A stretch of DNA of 64,000 nucleotides. Source: Hydractinia symbiolongicarpus. Its lineage: Eukaryota; Cnidaria; Hydrozoa; Anthoathecata; Hydractiniidae. Under the pieces are notes generated by a model. That model ran no database searches. It saw only the letters and a list, made by a program, of their open reading frames with translations, and was not told where the DNA came from. Location of the stretch: contig NC_079876.1 of NCBI RefSeq assembly GCF_029227915.1, forward strand, positions 1,304,001 to 1,368,000. Reading direction: 5' to 3'. Below are positions 46,671 through 60,404 of this stretch, one piece after another (position 1 is the stretch's first letter; each line of letters starts with the position of its first letter). A program made the position numbers and the translations under genes.

Positions 46671-49600
46671 TTCACCACTAAAACGCATGAGACTTGTAGT
46701 TTTCAAAAATGTTTTCATTTTTCATGAGACGCTTAATGAAAGAGGTTTAATCGCCGGAAAACGAAAACCCGCGATTTCCCGTAAATCCCGGGCTTGGCCC
46801 GTATAGTCGAATGTATACAAAGAAAGTACCCTGTGATTAAACTCATTTCCAGAACGATTTTTTAAATTATTTTTTCACCACTAAAACGCATAAGACTTGT
46901 AGTTTTTAAAAATGTTTTCATTTTTGATGAGACGCTGAATAAAAGAAGTTTAATCGCCGGCAAACGAAAACCCGCGATTTCCCGTAAATCCTGGACTCAG
47001 CCCGTATAGTCAAAAGTATACAAAGAAAGTACCCAGGGAGTAAACTCATTTCCCGAACGATTTTTTAACTTACTTTTTCACCACTAAAACGCATGAGACT
47101 TGTAGTTTTTAAAAATGTTTTCATTTTTGATGAGACGCTGAATAAAAGAAGTTTAATCGCCGGCAAACGAAATCCCGCGTTTTCCCGTAAATCCCGGGCT
47201 TGGCCCGTATAGTCAAAAGTATACAAAGGAAGTACCCAGGAAGTAAACTCATTTCCCGAACGATTTTTTATATTATTTTTTTACCACTAAACGCATGAGA
47301 CTTGTAGTTTTTAAAAATGTTTTCATATTTGATGGGACGCTGAATAAAAGAAGTTTAATCGCCGGCAAACAAAAATCCGCGATTTCCCGTAAATCCCGGA
47401 CTCGGCCCGTATAGTCAAAAGTATACAAAGAAAGTACCCAGGGAGTAAACTCATTTCCCGAACGATTTTTTAAATTATTTTTTCACCACTAAAACGCATG
47501 AGACTTGTAGTTTTCAAAAATGTTTTCATTTTTGATGAGACGCTTAATGAAAAAGATTTAATCGCCGGCAAACGAAATCCCGCGTTTTCCCGTAAATCCC
47601 GGCTTGGCCCGTATAGTCAAAAGTATACAAAGAAAGTACCCAGGGAGTAAACTCATTTCCCGAACGATTTTTTATATTATTTTTTTACCACTAAACGCAT
47701 GAGACTTGTAGTTTTCAAAAATGTTTTCATTTTTGATGAGACGCTGAATAAAAGAAGTTTAATCTCCGGCAAACGAAAACCTGCGATTTCCCGTAAATCC
47801 CGGGCTTGGCCCGTATAGTCAAAAGTATACAAAGAAAGTACCCAGGGAGGTAACTCATTTCCCGAACGATTTTTTATATTATTTTTTTACCACTAAACGC
47901 ATGAGACTTGTAGTTTTCAAAAATATTTTCATATTTGATGGGACGCTGAATAAAAGAAGTTTAATCGCCGGCAAACGAAAACCCGCGATTTCCCGTAAAT
48001 CCTGGACTCAGCCCGTATAGTCAAAAGTATACAAAGAAAGTACCTAGGGAGTAAACTCATTTCCCGAACGATTTTTTATATTATTTTTTTACCACTAAAC
48101 GCATGAGACTTGTAGTTTTCAAAAATATTTTCATATTTGATGGGACGCTGAATAAAAGAAGTTTAATCGCCGGCAAACGAAAATCCGCGATTTCCCGTAA
48201 ATCCCAGACTCGGCCCGTATAGTCAAAAGTATACAAAGAAAGTACCCAGGGAGTAAACTTATTTCCCGAACGATTTTTTAAATTACTTTTTCATCACTAA
48301 AACGCATGAGACTTGTAGTTTTTAAAAATGTTTTCATTTTTGATGAGACGCTGAATAAAAGAAGTTTAATCGCCGGAAAACGAAATCCCGCGTTTTCCCG
48401 TAAATCCCGGGCTTGGCCCGTATAGTCAAAAGTATACAAAGAAAGTACCCAGGGAGTAAACTCATTTCCCGAACGATTTTTGATATTATTTTTTTACCAC
48501 TAAACGCATGAGACTTGTAGTTTTTAAAAATGTTTTCATATTTGATGGGACGCTGAATAAAAGAAGTTTAATCGCCGGCAAACGAAAATCCGCGATTTCC
48601 CGTAAATCCCGGACTCGGCCCGTATAGACAAAAGTATACAAAGAAAGTACCCAGGGAGTAAACTCATTTCCCGAACGATTTTTTAAATTATTTTTTCACC
48701 ACTAAAACGCATGAGACTTGTAGTTTTCAAAAATGTTTTCATTTTTGATGAGACGCTTAATGAAAAAGGTTTAATCGCCGGCAAACGAAATCCCGCGTTT
48801 TCCCGTAAATCCCGGGCTTGGCCCGTATAGTCAAAAGTATACAAAGAAAGTACCCAGGGAGTAAACTCATTTCCCGAACGATTTTTTATATTATTTTTTT
48901 ACCACTAAACGCATGAGACTTGTAGTTTTCAAAAATGTTTTCAATTTTGATGAGACGCTGAATAAAAGAAGTTTAATCGCCGGCAAACGAAAACCTGCGA
49001 TTTCCCGTAAATCCCGGGCTTGGCCCGTATAGTCAAAAGTATACAAAGAAAGTACCCAGGGAGTAAACTCATTTCCCGAACGATTTTTTATATTATTTTT
49101 TTACCACTAAACGCATGAGACTTGTAGTTTTCAAAAATATTTTCATATTTGATGGGACGCTGAATAAAAGAAGTTTAATCGCTGGCAAACGAAAACCCGC
49201 GATTTTCCGTAAATCCTGGACTCAGCCCGTATAGTCAAAAGTATACAAAGAAAGTACCCAGGGAGTAAACTCATTTCCCGAACGGTTTTTTATATTATTT
49301 TTTTACCACTAAACGCATGAGACTTGTAGTTTTCAAAAATATTTTCATATTTGATGGGACGCTGAATAAAAGAGGTTTAATCGCTGGCAAACGAAAACCC
49401 GCGATTTCCCGTAAATCCTGGACTCAGCCCGTATAGTCAAAAGTATACAAAGAAAGTACCTAGGGAGTAAACTCATTTCCCGAACGATTTTTTATATTAT
49501 TTTTTTACCACTAAACGCATGAGACTTGTAGTTTTCAAAAATATTTTCATATTTGATGGGACGCTGAATAAAAGAAGTTTAATCGCCGGCAAACGAAAAT

Positions 49601-50920
49601 CCGCAATTTCCCGTAAATCCCAGACTCGGCCCGTATAGTCAAAAGTATACAAAGAAAGTACCCAGGGAGTAAACTCATTTCCCGAACGATTTTGTAAATT
49701 ATTATATCACCACTAAAACGCATAAGACTTGTAGTTTTCAAAAATGTTTTCATTTTTGATGAGACGCTGAATAAAAGAAGTTTAATCGCCGGCAAACGAA
49801 AACCCGCGATTTCCCGTAAATCCCGGGCTTGGCCCGTATAGTCAAAAGTATACAAAGAAAGTACCCAGGGAGTAAACTCATTTCCCGAACAATTTTTTAA
49901 ATTACTTTTTCACCACTAAAACGCATGAGAATTGTAGTTTTTAAAAATGTTTTCATATTTGATGAGACGCTGAATAAAAGAAGTTTAATCGCCGGCAAAC
50001 GAAATCCCGCGTTTTCCCGTAAATCCCGGGCTTGGCCCGTATAGTCAAAAGTATACAAAGAAAGTACCCAGGGAGTAAACTCATTTCCCGAACGATTTTT
50101 TATATTATTTTTTTACCACTAAACGCATGAGACTTGTAGTTTTTAAAAATGTTTTCATATTTGATGGGACGCTGAATAAAAGAAGTTTAATCGCCGGCAA
50201 ACGAAAATCCGCGATTTCCCGTAAATCCCGGACTCGGCCCGTATAGTCAAAAGTATACAAAGAAAGTACCCAGGGAGTAAACTCATTTCCCGAACGATTT
50301 TTTAAATTACTTTTTCACCACTAAAACGCATGAGAATTGTAGTTTTTAAAAATGTTTTCATATTTGATGAGACGCTGAATAAAAGAAGTTTAATCGCCGG
50401 CAAACGAAATCCCGCGTTTTCCCGTAAATCCCGGGCTTGGCCCGTATAGTCAAAAGTATACAAAGAAAGTACCCAGGAAGTAAACTCATTTCCCGAACGA
50501 TTTTTTATATTATTTTTTTACCACTAAACGCATGAGACTTGTAGTTTTTAAAAATGTTTTCATATTTGATGGGACGCTGAATAAAAGAAGTTTAATCGCC
50601 GGCAAACGAAAACCTGCGATTTCCCGTAAATCCCGGGCTTGGCCAGTATAGTCAAAAGTATACAAAGAAAGTACCCAGGGAGTAAACTCATTTCCCGAAC
50701 GATTTTTTATATTATTTTTTTACCACTAAACGCATGAGACTTGTAGTTTTTAAAAATGTTTTCATATTTGATGGGACGCTGAATAAAAGAAGTTTAATCG
50801 CCGGCAAACGAAAATCCGCGATTTCCCGTAAATCCCGGACTCGGCCCGTATAGTCAAAAGTATACAAAGAAAGTACCCAGGGAGTAAACTCATTTCCCGA
50901 ACGATTTTTTATATTATTTT
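46671..50920 (+). repeat. Large tandem duplication, copy 1 (4250 bp, 21 monomers)
   Basis: Matches 50921 onward at an offset of 4250 bp (TTTTTTAACTTAC at 47061 and 51311), and from about 48.27 kb at 4453 bp (TTTTGATATT at 48478 and 52931). The offset change equals one monomer that is present in copy 2 and absent here. Rare shared marks include AATCTCCGGC, GGGAGGTAACTC, GAAAAAGATTTAATC, ATGAGAATTGTAG and CGAACGGTTTTTTA. Confidence 0.85.
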
Positions 50921-51092
50921 TTCACCACTAAAACGCATGAGACTTGTAGTTTTCAAAAATGTTTTCATTTTTCATGAGACGCTTAATGAAAGAGGTTTAA
51001 TCGCCGGAAAACGAAAACCCGCGATTTCCTGTAAATCCCGGGCTTGGCCCGTATAGTCGAATGTATACAAAGAAAGTACCCTGTGAGTAAAC
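50890..51092 (+). repeat. Hybrid monomer at the large duplication junction
   Basis: The front is class B (TTTTTTATATTATTTT); from TTCACCACTAAAACGC at 50921 it is class C (TTTTTCATGAGACGC, GGAAAACG, GTCGAATG, CCCTGTGAG). At 46671 the pure class C unit has TTAAATTTTTTTTTCACC in front, and at 55374 the same point is preceded by TTAAATTATT. The join therefore sits at or just before 50921. Confidence 0.78.
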
Positions 51093-54000
51093 TCATTTCC
51101 AGAACGATTTTTTAAATTATTTTTTCACCACTAAAACGCATAAGACTTGTAGTTTTTAAAAATGTTTTCATTTTTGATGAGACGCTGAATAAAAGAAGTT
51201 TAATCGCCGGCAAACGAAAACCCGCGATTTCCCGTAAATCCTGGACTCAGCCCGTATAGTCAAAAGTATACAAAGAAAGTACCCAGGGAGTAAACTCATT
51301 TCCCGAACGATTTTTTAACTTACTTTTTCACCACTAAAACGCATGAGACTTGTAGTTTTTAAAAATGTTTTCATTTTTGATGAGACGCTGAATAAAAGAA
51401 GTTTAATCGCCGGCAAACGAAATCCCGCGTTTTCCCGTAAATCCCGGGCTTGGCCCGTATAGTCAAAAGTATACAAAGAAAGTACCCAGGAAGTAAACTC
51501 ATTTCCCGAACGATTTTTTATATTATTTTTTTACCACTAAACGCATGAGACTTGTAGTTTTTAAAAATGTTTTCATATTTGATGGGACGCTGAATAAAAG
51601 AAGTTTAATCGCCGGCAAACAAAAATCCGCGATTTCCCGTAAATCCCGGACTCGGCCCGTATAGTCAAAAGTATACAAAGAAAGTACCCAGGGAGTAAAC
51701 TCATTTCCCGAACGATTTTTTAAATTATTTTTTCACCACTAAAACGCATGAGACTTGTAGTTTTCAAAAATGTTTTCATTTTTGATGAGACGCTTAATGA
51801 AAAAGATTTAATCGCCGGCAAACGAAATCCCGCGTTTTCCCGTAAATCCCGGCTTGGCCCGTATAGTCAAAAGTATACAAAGAAAGTACCCAGGGAGTAA
51901 ACTCATTTCCCGAACGATTTTTTATATTATTTTTTTACCACTAAACGCATGAGACTTGTAGTTTTCAAAAATGTTTTCATTTTTGATGAGACGCTGAATA
52001 AAAGAAGTTTAATCTCCGGCAAACGAAAACCTGCGATTTCCCGTAAATCCCGGGCTTGGCCCGTATAGTCAAAAGTATACAAAGAAAGTACCCAGGGAGG
52101 TAACTCATTTCCCGAACGATTTTTTATATTATTTTTTTACCACTAAACGCATGAGACTTGTAGTTTTCAAAAATATTTTCATATTTGATGGGACGCTGAA
52201 TAAAAGAAGTTTAATCGCCGGCAAACGAAAACCCGCGATTTCCCGTAAATCCTGGACTCAGCCCGTATAGTCAAAAGTATACAAAGAAAGTACCTAGGGA
52301 GTAAACTCATTTCCCGAACGATTTTTTATATTATTTTTTTACCACTAAACGCATGAGACTTGTAGTTTTCAAAAATATTTTCATATTTGATGGGACGCTG
52401 AATAAAAGAAGTTTAATCGCCGGCAAACGAAAATCCGCGATTTCCCGTAAATCCCAGACTCGGCCCGTATAGTCAAAAGTATACAAAGAAAGTACCCAGG
52501 GAGTAAACTTATTTCCCGAACGATTTTGTAAATTATTTTATCACCACTAAAACGCATAAGACTTGCAGTTTTCAAAAATGTTTTCATTTTTGATAAGACG
52601 CTGAATAAAAGAAGTTTAATCGCCGGCAAACGAAAACCCGCGATTTCCCGTAAATCCCGGGCTTGGCCTGTATAGTCAAAAGTATACAAAGAAAGTACCC
52701 AGGGAGTAAACTCATTTCCCGAACGATTTTTTAAATTACTTTTTCACCACTAAAACGCATGAGACTTGTAGTTTTTAAAAATGTTTTCATTTTTGATGAG
52801 ACGCTGAATAAAAGAAGTTTAATCGCCGGAAAACGAAATCCCGCGTTTTCCCGTAAATCCCGGGCTTGGCCCGTATAGTCAAAAGTATACAAAGAAAGTA
52901 CCCAGGGAGTAAACTCATTTCCCGAACGATTTTTGATATTATTTTTTTACCACTAAACGCATGAGACTTGTAGTTTTTAAAAATGTTTTCATATTTGATG
53001 GGACGCTGAATAAAAGAAGTTTAATCGCCGGCAAACGAAAATCCGCGATTTCCCGTAAATCCCGGACTCGGCCCGTATAGACAAAAGTATACAAAGAAAG
53101 TACCCAGGGAGTAAACTCATTTCCCGAACGATTTTTTAAATTATTTTTTCACCACTAAAACGCATGAGACTTGTAGTTTTCAAAAATGTTTTCATTTTTG
53201 CTGAGACGCTTAATGAAAAAGGTTTAATCGCCGGCAAACGAAATCCCGCGTTTTCCCGTAAATCCCGGGCTTGGCCCGTATAGTCAAAAGTATACAAAGA
53301 AAGTACCCAGGGAGTAAACTCATTTCCCGAACGATTTTTTATATTATTTTTTTACCACTAAACGCATGAGACTTGTAGTTTTCAAAAATGTTTTCAATTT
53401 TGATGAGACGCTGAATAAAAGAAGTTTAATCGCCGGCAAACGAAAACCTGCGATTTCCCGTAAATCCCGGGCTTGGCCCGTATAGTCAAAAGTATACAAA
53501 GAAAGTACCCAGGGAGTAAACTCATTTCCCGAACGATTTTTTATATTATTTTTTTACCACTAAACGCATGAGACTTGTAGTTTTCAAAAATATTTTCATA
53601 TTTGATGGGACGCTGAATAAAAGAAGTTTAATCGCTGGCAAACGAAAACCCGCGATTTTCCGTAAATCCTGGACTCAGCCCGTATAGTCAAAAGTATACA
53701 AAGAAAGTACCCAGGGAGTAAACTCATTTCCCGAACGGTTTTTTATATTATTTTTTTACCACTAAACGCATGAGACTTGTAGTTTTCAAAAATATTTTCA
53801 TATTTGATGGGACGCTGAATAAAAGAAGTTTAATCGCTGGCAAACGAAAACCCGCGATTTCCCGTAAATCCTGGACTCAGCCCGTATAGTCAAAAGTATA
53901 CAAAGAAAGTACCTAGGGAGTAAACTCATTTCCCGAACGATTTTTTATATTATTTTTTTACCACTAAACGCATGAGACTTGTAGTTTTCAAAAATATTTT

Positions 54001-55373
54001 CATATTTGATGGGACGCTGAATAAAAGAAGTTTAATCGCCGGCAAACGAAAATCCGCAATTTCCCGTAAATCCCAGACTCGGCCCGTATAGTCAAAAGTA
54101 TACAAAGAAAGTACCCAGGGAGTAAACTCATTTCCCGAACGATTTTGTAAATTATTATATCACCACTAAAACGCATAAGACTTGTAGTTTTCAAAAATGT
54201 TTTCATTTTTGATGAGACGCTGAATAAAAGAAGTTTAATCGCCGGCAAACGAAAACCCGCGATTTCCCGTAAATCCCGGGCTTGGCCCGTATAGTCAAAA
54301 GTATACAAAGAAAGTACCCAGGGAGTAAACTCATTTCCCGAACGATTTTTTAAATTACTTTTTCACCACTAAAACGCATGAGAATTGTAGTTTTTAAAAA
54401 TGTTTTCATATTTGATGAGACGCTGAATAAAAGAAGTTTAATCGCCGGCAAACGAAATCCCGCGTTTTCCCGTAAATCCCGGGCTTGGCCCGTATAGTCA
54501 AAAGTATACAAAGAAAGTACCCAGGGAGTAAACTCATTTCCCGAACGATTTTTTATATTATTTTTTTACCACTAAACGCATGAGACTTGTAGTTTTTAAA
54601 AATGTTTTCATATTTGATGGGACGCTGAATAAAAGAAGTTTAATCGCCGGCAAACGAAAATCCGCGATTTCCCGTAAATCCCGGACTCGGCCCGTATAGT
54701 CAAAAGTATACAAAGAAAGTACCCAGGGAGTAAACTCATTTCCCGAACGATTTTTTAAATTACTTTTTCACCACTAAAACGCATGAGAATTGTAGTTTTT
54801 AAAAATGTTTTCATATTTGATGAGACGCTGAATAAAAGAAGTTTAATCGCCGGCAAACGAAATCCCGCGTTTTCCCGTAAATCCCGGGCTTGGCCCGTAT
54901 AGTCAAAAGTATACAAAGAAAGTACCCAGGGAGTAAACTCATTTCCCGAACGATTTTTTATATTATTTTTTTACCACTAAACGCATGAGACTTGTAGTTT
55001 TTAAAAATGTTTTCATATTTGATGGGACGCTGAATAAAAGAAGTTTAATCGCCGGCAAACGAAAACCTGCGATTTCCCGTAAATCCCGGGCTTGGCCAGT
55101 ATAGTCAAAAGTATACAAAGAAAGTACCCAGGGAGTAAACTCATTTCCCGAACGATTTTTTATATTATTTTTTTACCACTAAACGCATGAGACTTGTAGT
55201 TTTTAAAAATGTTTTCATATTTGATGGGACGCTGAATAAAAGAAGTTTAATCGCCGGCAAACGAAAATCCGCGATTTCCCGTAAATCCCGGACTCGGCCC
55301 GTATAGTCAAAAGTATACAAAGAAAGTACCCAGGGAGTAAACTCATTTCCCGAACGATTTTTTAAATTATTTT
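50921..55373 (+). repeat. Large tandem duplication, copy 2 (4453 bp, 22 monomers)
   Basis: Second copy, directly abutting copy 1 and one monomer longer. The extra unit is the GACTTGCAG/GATAAGACGC monomer at about 52.51-52.71 kb. The same neighbour order (class B, then GACTTGCAG) exists upstream at 45.24-45.6 kb, so the shorter copy 1 most likely lost it. Confidence 0.85.
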
Positions 55374-58063
55374 TTCACCACTAAAACGCATGAGACTTGT
55401 AGTTTTCAAAAATGTTTTCATTTTTGATGAGACGCTTAATGAAAAAGGTTTAATCGCCGGCAAACGAAATCCCGAGTTTTCCCGTAAATCCCGGGCTTGG
55501 CCCGTATAGTCAAAAGTATACAAAGAAAGTACCCAGGGAGTAAACTCATTTCCCGAACGATTTTTTATATTATTTTTTTACCACTAAACGCATGAGACTT
55601 GTAGTTTTCAAAAATGTTTTCATTTTTGATGAGACGCTGAATAAAAGAAGTTTAATCGCCGGCAAACGAAAACCTGCGATTTCCCGTAAATCCCGGGCTT
55701 GGCCAGTATAGTCAAAAGTATACAAAGAAAGTACCCAGGGAGTAAACTCATTTCCCGAACGATTTTTTATATTATTTTTTTACCACTAAACGCATGAGAC
55801 TTGTAGTTTTCAAAAATATTTTCATATTTGATGGGACGCTGATTAAAAGAAGTTTAATCGCCGGCAAACGAAAATCCGCAATTTCCCGTAAATCCCAGAC
55901 TCGGCCCGTATAGTCAAAAGTATACAAAGAAAGTACCCAGGGAGTAAACTCATTTCCCGAACGATTTTGTAAATTATTTTATCACCACTAAAACGCATAA
56001 GACTTGTAGTTTTCAAAAATGTTTTCATTTTTGATGAGACGCTGAATAAAAGAAGTTTAATCGCCGGCAAACGAAAACCCGCGATTTCCCGTAAATCCCG
56101 GGCTTGGCCCGTATAGTCAAAAGTATACAAAGAAAGTACCCAGGGAGTAAACTCATTTCCCGAACGATTTTTTAAATTACTTTTTCACCACTAAAACGCA
56201 TGAGAATTGTAGTTTTTAAAAATGTTTTCATATTTGATGAGACGCTGAATAAAAGAAGTTTAATCGCCGGCAAACGAAATCCCGCGTTTTCCCGTAAATC
56301 CCGGGCTTGGCCCGTATAGTCAAAAGTATACAAAGAAAGTACCCAGGGAGTAAACTCATTTCCCGAACGATTTTTTATATTATTTTTTTACCACTAAACG
56401 CATGAGACTTGTAGTTTTTAAAAATGTTTTCATATTTGATGGGACGCTGAATAAAAGAAGTTTAATCGCCGGCAAACGAAATCCCGCGTTTTCCCGTAAA
56501 TCCCGGGCTTGGCCCGTATAGTCAAAAGTATACAAAGAAAGTACCCAGGGAGTAAACTCATTTCCCGAACGATTTTTTATATTATTTTTTTACCACTAAA
56601 CGCATGAGACTTGTAGTTTTTAAAAATGTTTTCATATTTGATGGGACGCTGAATAAAAGAAGTTTAATCGCCGGCAAACGAAAACCTGCGATTTCCCGTA
56701 AATCCCGGGCTTGGCCAGTATAGTCAAAAGTATACAAAGAAAGTACCCAGGGAGTAAACTCATTTCCCGAACGATTTTTTATATTATTTTTTTACCACTA
56801 AACGCATGAGACTTGTAGTTTTTAAAAATGTTTTCATATTTGATGGGACGCTGAATAAAAGAAGTTTAATCGCCGGCAAACGAAAATCCGCGATTTCCCG
56901 TAAATCCCGGACTCGGCCCGTATAGTCAAAAGTATACAAAGAAAGTACCCAGGGAGTAAACTCATTTCCCGAACGATTTTTTAAATTATTTTTTCACCAC
57001 TAAAACGCATGAGACTTGTAGTTTTCAAAAATGTTTTCATTTTTGATGAGACGCTTAATGAAAAAGGTTTAATCGCCGGCAAACGAAATCCCGAGTTTTC
57101 CCGTAAATCCCGGGCTTGGCCCGTATAGTCAAAAGTATACAAAGAAAGTACCCAGGGAGTAAACTCATTTCCCGAACGATTTTTTATATTATTTTTTTAC
57201 CACTAAACGCATGAGACTTGTAGTTTTCAAAAATGTTTTCATTTTTGATGAGACGCTGAATAAAAGAAGTTTAATCGCCGGCAAACGAAAACCTGCGATT
57301 TCCCGTAAATCCCGGGCTTGGCCAGTATAGTCAAAAGTATACAAAGAAAGTACCCAGGGAGTAAACTCATTTCCCGAACGATTTTTTATATTATTTTTTT
57401 ACCACTAAACGCATGAGACTTGTAGTTTTCAAAAATATTTTCATATTTGATGGGACGCTGATTAAAAGAAGTTTAATCGCCGGCAAACGAAAATCCGCAA
57501 TTTCCCGTAAATCCCAGACTCGGCCCGTATAGTCAAAAGTATACAAAGAAAGTACCCAGGGAGTAAACTCATTTCCCGAACGATTTTGTAAATTATTTTA
57601 TCACCACTAAAACGCATAAGACTTGTAGTTTTCAAAAATGTTTTCATTTTTGATGAGACGCTGAATAAAAGAAGTTTAATCGCCGGCAAACGAAAACCCG
57701 CGATTTCCCGTAAATCCCGGGCTTGGCCCGTATAGTCAAAAGTATACAAAGAAAGTACCCAGGGAGTAAACTCATTTCCCGAACGATTTTTTAAATTACT
57801 TTTTCACCACTAAAACGCATGAGAATTGTAGTTTTTAAAAATGTTTTCATATTTGATGAGACGCTGAATAAAAGAAGTTTAATCGCCGGCAAACGAAATC
57901 CCGCGTTTTCCCGTAAATCCCGGGCTTGGCCCGTATAGTCAAAAGTATACAAAGAAAGTACCCAGGGAGTAAACTCATTTCCCGAACGATTTTTTATATT
58001 ATTTTTTTACCACTAAACGCATGAGACTTGTAGTTTTTAAAAATGTTTTCATATTTGATGGGA
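54826..58063 (+). repeat. 1619-bp octamer, two copies
   Basis: Copies about 54826-56444 and 56445-58063. Marks at 1619: TTGGCCAGT (GGCCAGT at 55094 and 56713), AAATCCCGAGTTTT (CCCGAG at 55471 and 57090) and GCTGATTAAAAG. I saw no difference between the copies over most of their length. Confidence 0.83.
56356..56557 (+). repeat. Hybrid monomer at the 1619-bp repeat junction
   Basis: The front is class B (TATATTATTTTTTTACC, ATATTTGATGGGACGC) and the back is class E (AAATCCCGCGTTTTCCC, GGGCTTGG). The switch falls in the shared GCTGAATAAAAGAAG stretch near 56445, exactly where the second 1619-bp copy begins. Confidence 0.75.
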
Positions 58064-59189
58064 CGCTGAATAAAAGAAGTTTAATCGCCGGCAAACGAAA
58101 ATCCGCGATTTCCCGTAAATCCCGGACTCGGCCCGTATAGTCAAAAGTATACAAAGAAAGTACCCAGGGAGTAAACTCATTTCCCGAACGATTTTTTAAA
58201 TTATTTTTTCACCACTAAAACGCATGAGACTTGTAGTTTTTTAAAAATGTTTTCATTTTTGATGAGACGCTTAATGAAAAAGGTTTAATCGCCGGCAAAC
58301 GAAATCCCGAGTTTTCCCGTAAATCCCGGGCTTGGCCCGTATAGTCAAAAGTATACAAAGAAAGTACCCAGGGAGTAAACTCATTTCCCGAACGATTTTT
58401 TCTATTATTTTTTTACCACTAAACGCATGAGACTTGTAGTTTTCAAAAATGTTTTCATTTTTGATGAGACGCTGAATAAAAGAAGTTTAATCGCCGGCAA
58501 ACGAAAACCTGCGATTTCCCGTAAATCCCGGGCTTGGCCAGTATAGTCAAAAGTATACAAAGAAAGTACCCAGGGAGTAAACTCATTTCCCGAACGATTT
58601 TTTATATTATTTTTTTACCACTAAACGCATGAGACTTGTAGTTTTTAAAAATGTTTTCATATTTGATGGGACGCTGAATAAAAGAAGTTTAATCGCCGGC
58701 AAACGAAAATCCGCGATTTCCCGTAAATCCCGGACTCGGCCCGTATAGTCAAAAGTATACAAAGAAAGTACCCAGGGAGTAAACTCATTTCCCCAACGAT
58801 TTTTTAAATTATTTTTTCACCACTAAAACGCATGAGACTTGTAGTTTTCAAAAATGTTTTCATTTTTGATGAGACGCTTAATGAAAAAGGTTTAATCGCC
58901 GGCAAACGAAATCCCGAGTTTTCCCGTAAATCCCGGGCTTGGCCCGTATAGTCAAAAGTATACAAAGAAAGTATCCAGGGAGTAAACTCATTTCCCGAAC
59001 GATTTTTTCTATTATTTTTTTACCACTAAACGCATGAGACTTGTAGTTTTCAAAAATGTTTTCATTTTTGATGAGACGCTGAATAAAAGAAGTTTAATCG
59101 CCGGCAAACGAAAACCTGCGATTTCCCGTAAATCCCGGGCTTGGCCAGTATAGTCAAAAGTATACAAAGAAAGTACCCAGGGAGTAAAC
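57975..59189 (+). repeat. 608-bp trimer, two copies
   Basis: Copies 57975-58582 and 58583-59189: class B, then an A/E-type unit with TTAATGAAAAAGG and AAATCCCGAGTTTT, then a unit with TTTTTTCTATTATTTT and TTGGCCAGT. The one-base length difference is an extra T in the T-run near 58240. Confidence 0.82.
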
Positions 59190-60404
59190 TCATTTCCCGA
59201 ACGATTTTTTATATTATTTTTTTACCACTAAACGCATGAGACTTGTAGTTTTCAAAAATATTTTCATATTTGATGGGACGCTGAATAAAAGAAGTTTAAT
59301 CGCTGGCAAACGAAAACCCGCGATTTCCCGTAAATCCTGGACTCAGCCCGTATAGTCAAAAGTATACAAAGAAAGTACCTAGGGAGTAAACTCATTTCCC
59401 GAACGATTTTTTATATTATTTTTTTACCACTAAACGCATGAGACTTGTAGTTTTCAAAAATGTTTTCATTTTTGATGAGACGCTTAATGAAAGAGGTTTA
59501 ATCGCCCGCAAACTAAATCCCGCGTTTTCCTGTAAATCCGGGGCTTGGCCCGTATAGTCGAATGTATACAAAGAAAGTACCCAGGGAGTAAACTCATTTC
59601 CCGAACGATTTTTTAAATTTTTTTTTCACCACTAAAACGCATGAGACTTGTAGTTTTCAAAAATGTTTTCATTTTTCATGAGACGCTTAATGAAAGAGGT
59701 TTAATCGCCGGAAAACGAAAACCCGCGATTTCCCGTAAATCCAGGGCTTGGCCCGTATAGTCGAATGTATACAAAGAAAGTACCCTGTGAGTAAACTCAT
59801 TTCCAGAACGATTTTTTAAATTATTTTTTCACCACTAAAACGCATAAGACTTGTAGTTTTTAAAAATGTTTTCATTTTTGATGAGACGCTGAATAAAAGA
59901 AGTTTAATCGCCGGCAAACGAAAACCCGCGATTTCCCGTAAATCCTGGACTCAGCCCGTATAGTCAAAAGTATACAAAGAAAGTACCCAGGGCGTAAACT
60001 CATTTCCCGAACGATTTTTTAAATTACTTTTTCAACACTAAAACGCATGAGACATGTAGTTTTTAAAAATGTTTTCATTTTTGATGAGACGCTGAATAAA
60101 AGAAGTTTAATCGCCGGCAAACGAAATCCCGCGTTTTCCCGTAAATCCCGGGCTTGGCCCGTATAGTCAAAAGTATACAAAGAAAGTACCTAGGGAGTAA
60201 ACTCATTTCCCGAACGATTTTTTATATTATTTTTTTACCACTAAACGCATGAGACTTGTAGTTTTCAAAAATATTTTCATATTTGATGGGACGCTGAATA
60301 AAAGAAGTTTAATCGCCGGCAAACGAAAATCCGCGATTTTCCGTAAATCCCAGACTCGGCCCGTATAGTCAAAAGTATACAAAGAAAGTACCCAGGGAGT
60401 AAAC

